Source: an uncultured Lachnospiraceae bacterium (lineage in GTDB: Bacteria; Bacillota; Clostridia; Lachnospirales; Lachnospiraceae). From it: DNA of 5,134 nt. Within the stretch, counting starts at the first letter, position 1. Every line of letters starts with the position of its first letter. The DNA lies in the NCBI GenBank assembly GCA_947594335.1, contig CANQEC010000192.1, forward strand, positions 1 through 5,134, given 5' to 3'. Shown piece by piece: positions 4,647 to 5,134 of the stretch. The notes below the pieces were generated by a model, which saw only the letters and a list, made by a program, of their open reading frames with translations, was not told the origin of the DNA and searched no databases. The position numbers and the translations under genes are program-made.

Positions 4647-5134
4647 TCATTTTTTGCGGACAGTTCAATACATGCCTGTCTGTTTCGCTCCCTGCTCCTG
4701 CATTTGCTCTCGTTTGATTTCTCCCTCTGTATCTTCTTGGCACAAGCAGGACAATACTTCGATATGCCAGAGCGGGGAACATATTCAACACCGCACACCG
4801 TACAATTCTTAGGCTTTAACGCTGTCCACCGCTTTGTGGGTGTGATATGTAATTCACCGACAAAGCCGATGAATTTATAATAAATCTTGATTTCCTGTCT
4901 TACCGTTCCGTCTGTAAGTTTCTCACGTTCCGAAACAAGTATCTTGTCTATGAGTGCGTTTATGATGGTTGCGTCCAGTTCCTTTAAGCCTTGGTAATTA
5001 CGGATTAGGGAGAGGAAATCACGGACACCCTGCGACTTCTCATAGCTGTCGTTGAGCGTTTCCGTTACCTCTTTCAGCCTTGCTTCAATTTCAAGCTGCT
5101 CTTTCTGGTATTTCCCCGACATCATCTCAAAATT
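4613..5134 (-). CDS. Large serine recombinase (TndX/TnpX-like), C-terminal part
   Basis: The frame is open at the window's right edge (NFEMMSGKYQKEQLE), so the N-terminal catalytic and recombinase domains are outside. The visible 173 residues contain a long helical stretch (about 8-50), then LDATIINALIDKILVSEREK and EIKIYYKFIGF, as in C-termini of large serine recombinases of Gram-positive integrative elements (DUF4368-like). A Cys4 zinc-ribbon-like tail follows (C111-x2-C114, C128-x2-C131) and then a basic segment KSNESKCRSRERNRQ. These enzymes excise and insert elements through a crossover dinucleotide, GA for the Tn4451/Tn5397 group. The 3' end runs through the presumed element boundary (4648-4647), so residues 164-173 (RLTWCKGRED) and the TGA stop lie in helicase DNA. 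The sequence is more AT-rich than the left side (26 G/C in the 60 bases 4801-4860). The family call is strong; assignment to a named element is not possible from the tail alone. Confidence 0.82.
   Translation of the reverse strand, partial: NFEMMSGKYQKEQLEIEARLKEVTETLNDSYEKSQGVRDFLSLIRNYQGLKELDATIINALIDKILVSEREKLTDGTVRQEIKIYYKFIGFVGELHITPTKRWTALKPKNCTVCGVEYVPRSGISKYCPACAKKIQREKSNESKCRSRERNRQACIELSAKNDRLTWCKGRED
4641..4656 (-). other. Presumed integration junction (att half-site with GA core)
   Basis: On the minus strand the recombinase side reads CGCAAAAAAT, then GA (4648-4647), then CCGACTGACATG. The last part translates in the helicase frame as P-T-D-M. Intact relatives typically read W-R-P-[ST]-D before motif VI, and an Arg codon ending in GA (AGA or CGA) immediately before CCG would place a GA dinucleotide exactly here. 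This fits the GA crossover core known for TnpX/TndX-type recombinases. The exact boundary cannot be proven without the other junction or an empty site. Confidence 0.55.

Noticed and set aside
4218..4880. Plus-strand frame crossing the helicase-recombinase junction
   Set aside because: It is antisense to both real frames and crosses the presumed element boundary, so it cannot be an ancestral gene.

Overview
The window looks like accessory DNA from a moderately GC-rich Firmicute, most likely a gut Clostridia/Lachnospiraceae-type bacterium. The reasons are strong Shine-Dalgarno sites (GGAGG/AGGGGG), a sigma-A type promoter, a TndX/TnpX-like large serine recombinase tail and a conjugative-element-type SNF2 helicase tail. 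This taxonomic guess rests on protein style only. Every gene I can support is on the minus strand, so the window reads from right to left.

Right end (5134 to about 4613): the C-terminal 173 residues of a large serine recombinase with a Cys4 zinc-ribbon-like tail. It stops against the C-terminal 283 codons of a very large SNF2-type helicase (4646 to 3795). The helicase frame opens inside conserved motif VI, and the rest of that gene is not on this side. The simplest reading is an integrative element that starts near 4648, continues past the window's right edge, and has inserted into the helicase gene. The likely crossover dinucleotide is GA (minus strand, 4648-4647). The recombinase frame crosses the junction, so its last ten residues come from the interrupted gene.

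Middle (3640 to 1122): a two-gene module of a MoxR-like AAA+ ATPase followed by a protein that joins a DUF2201-type HExxH metallopeptidase-like domain to a VWA-like domain with a complete MIDAS motif. Such pairs are thought to act as ATP-driven remodelling/chaperone machines. Between the two genes lies a MITE-like element of about 197 bp (2350-2546). It has 21-bp imperfect terminal inverted repeats and three internal hairpins, and its right terminus overlaps the ATPase stop codon.

Left end (941 to 1, running off the window): a separately promoted gene for a secreted, very acidic protein. It has a signal peptide, four tandem 9-residue repeats and an unrecognised C-terminal domain cut by the window edge. 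Its sigma-A promoter (TTGCCA-17-TATGAT) lies in the 180-bp gap after the VWA gene.

Taken together, this looks like layered mobile DNA: a conjugative-element-like backbone (helicase plus MoxR/VWA cargo), cut by a second recombinase-bearing element and decorated by a small non-autonomous repeat. The MoxR/metallopeptidase-VWA pair beside the helicase is the best candidate for an under-described system. Its function cannot be read from sequence alone.
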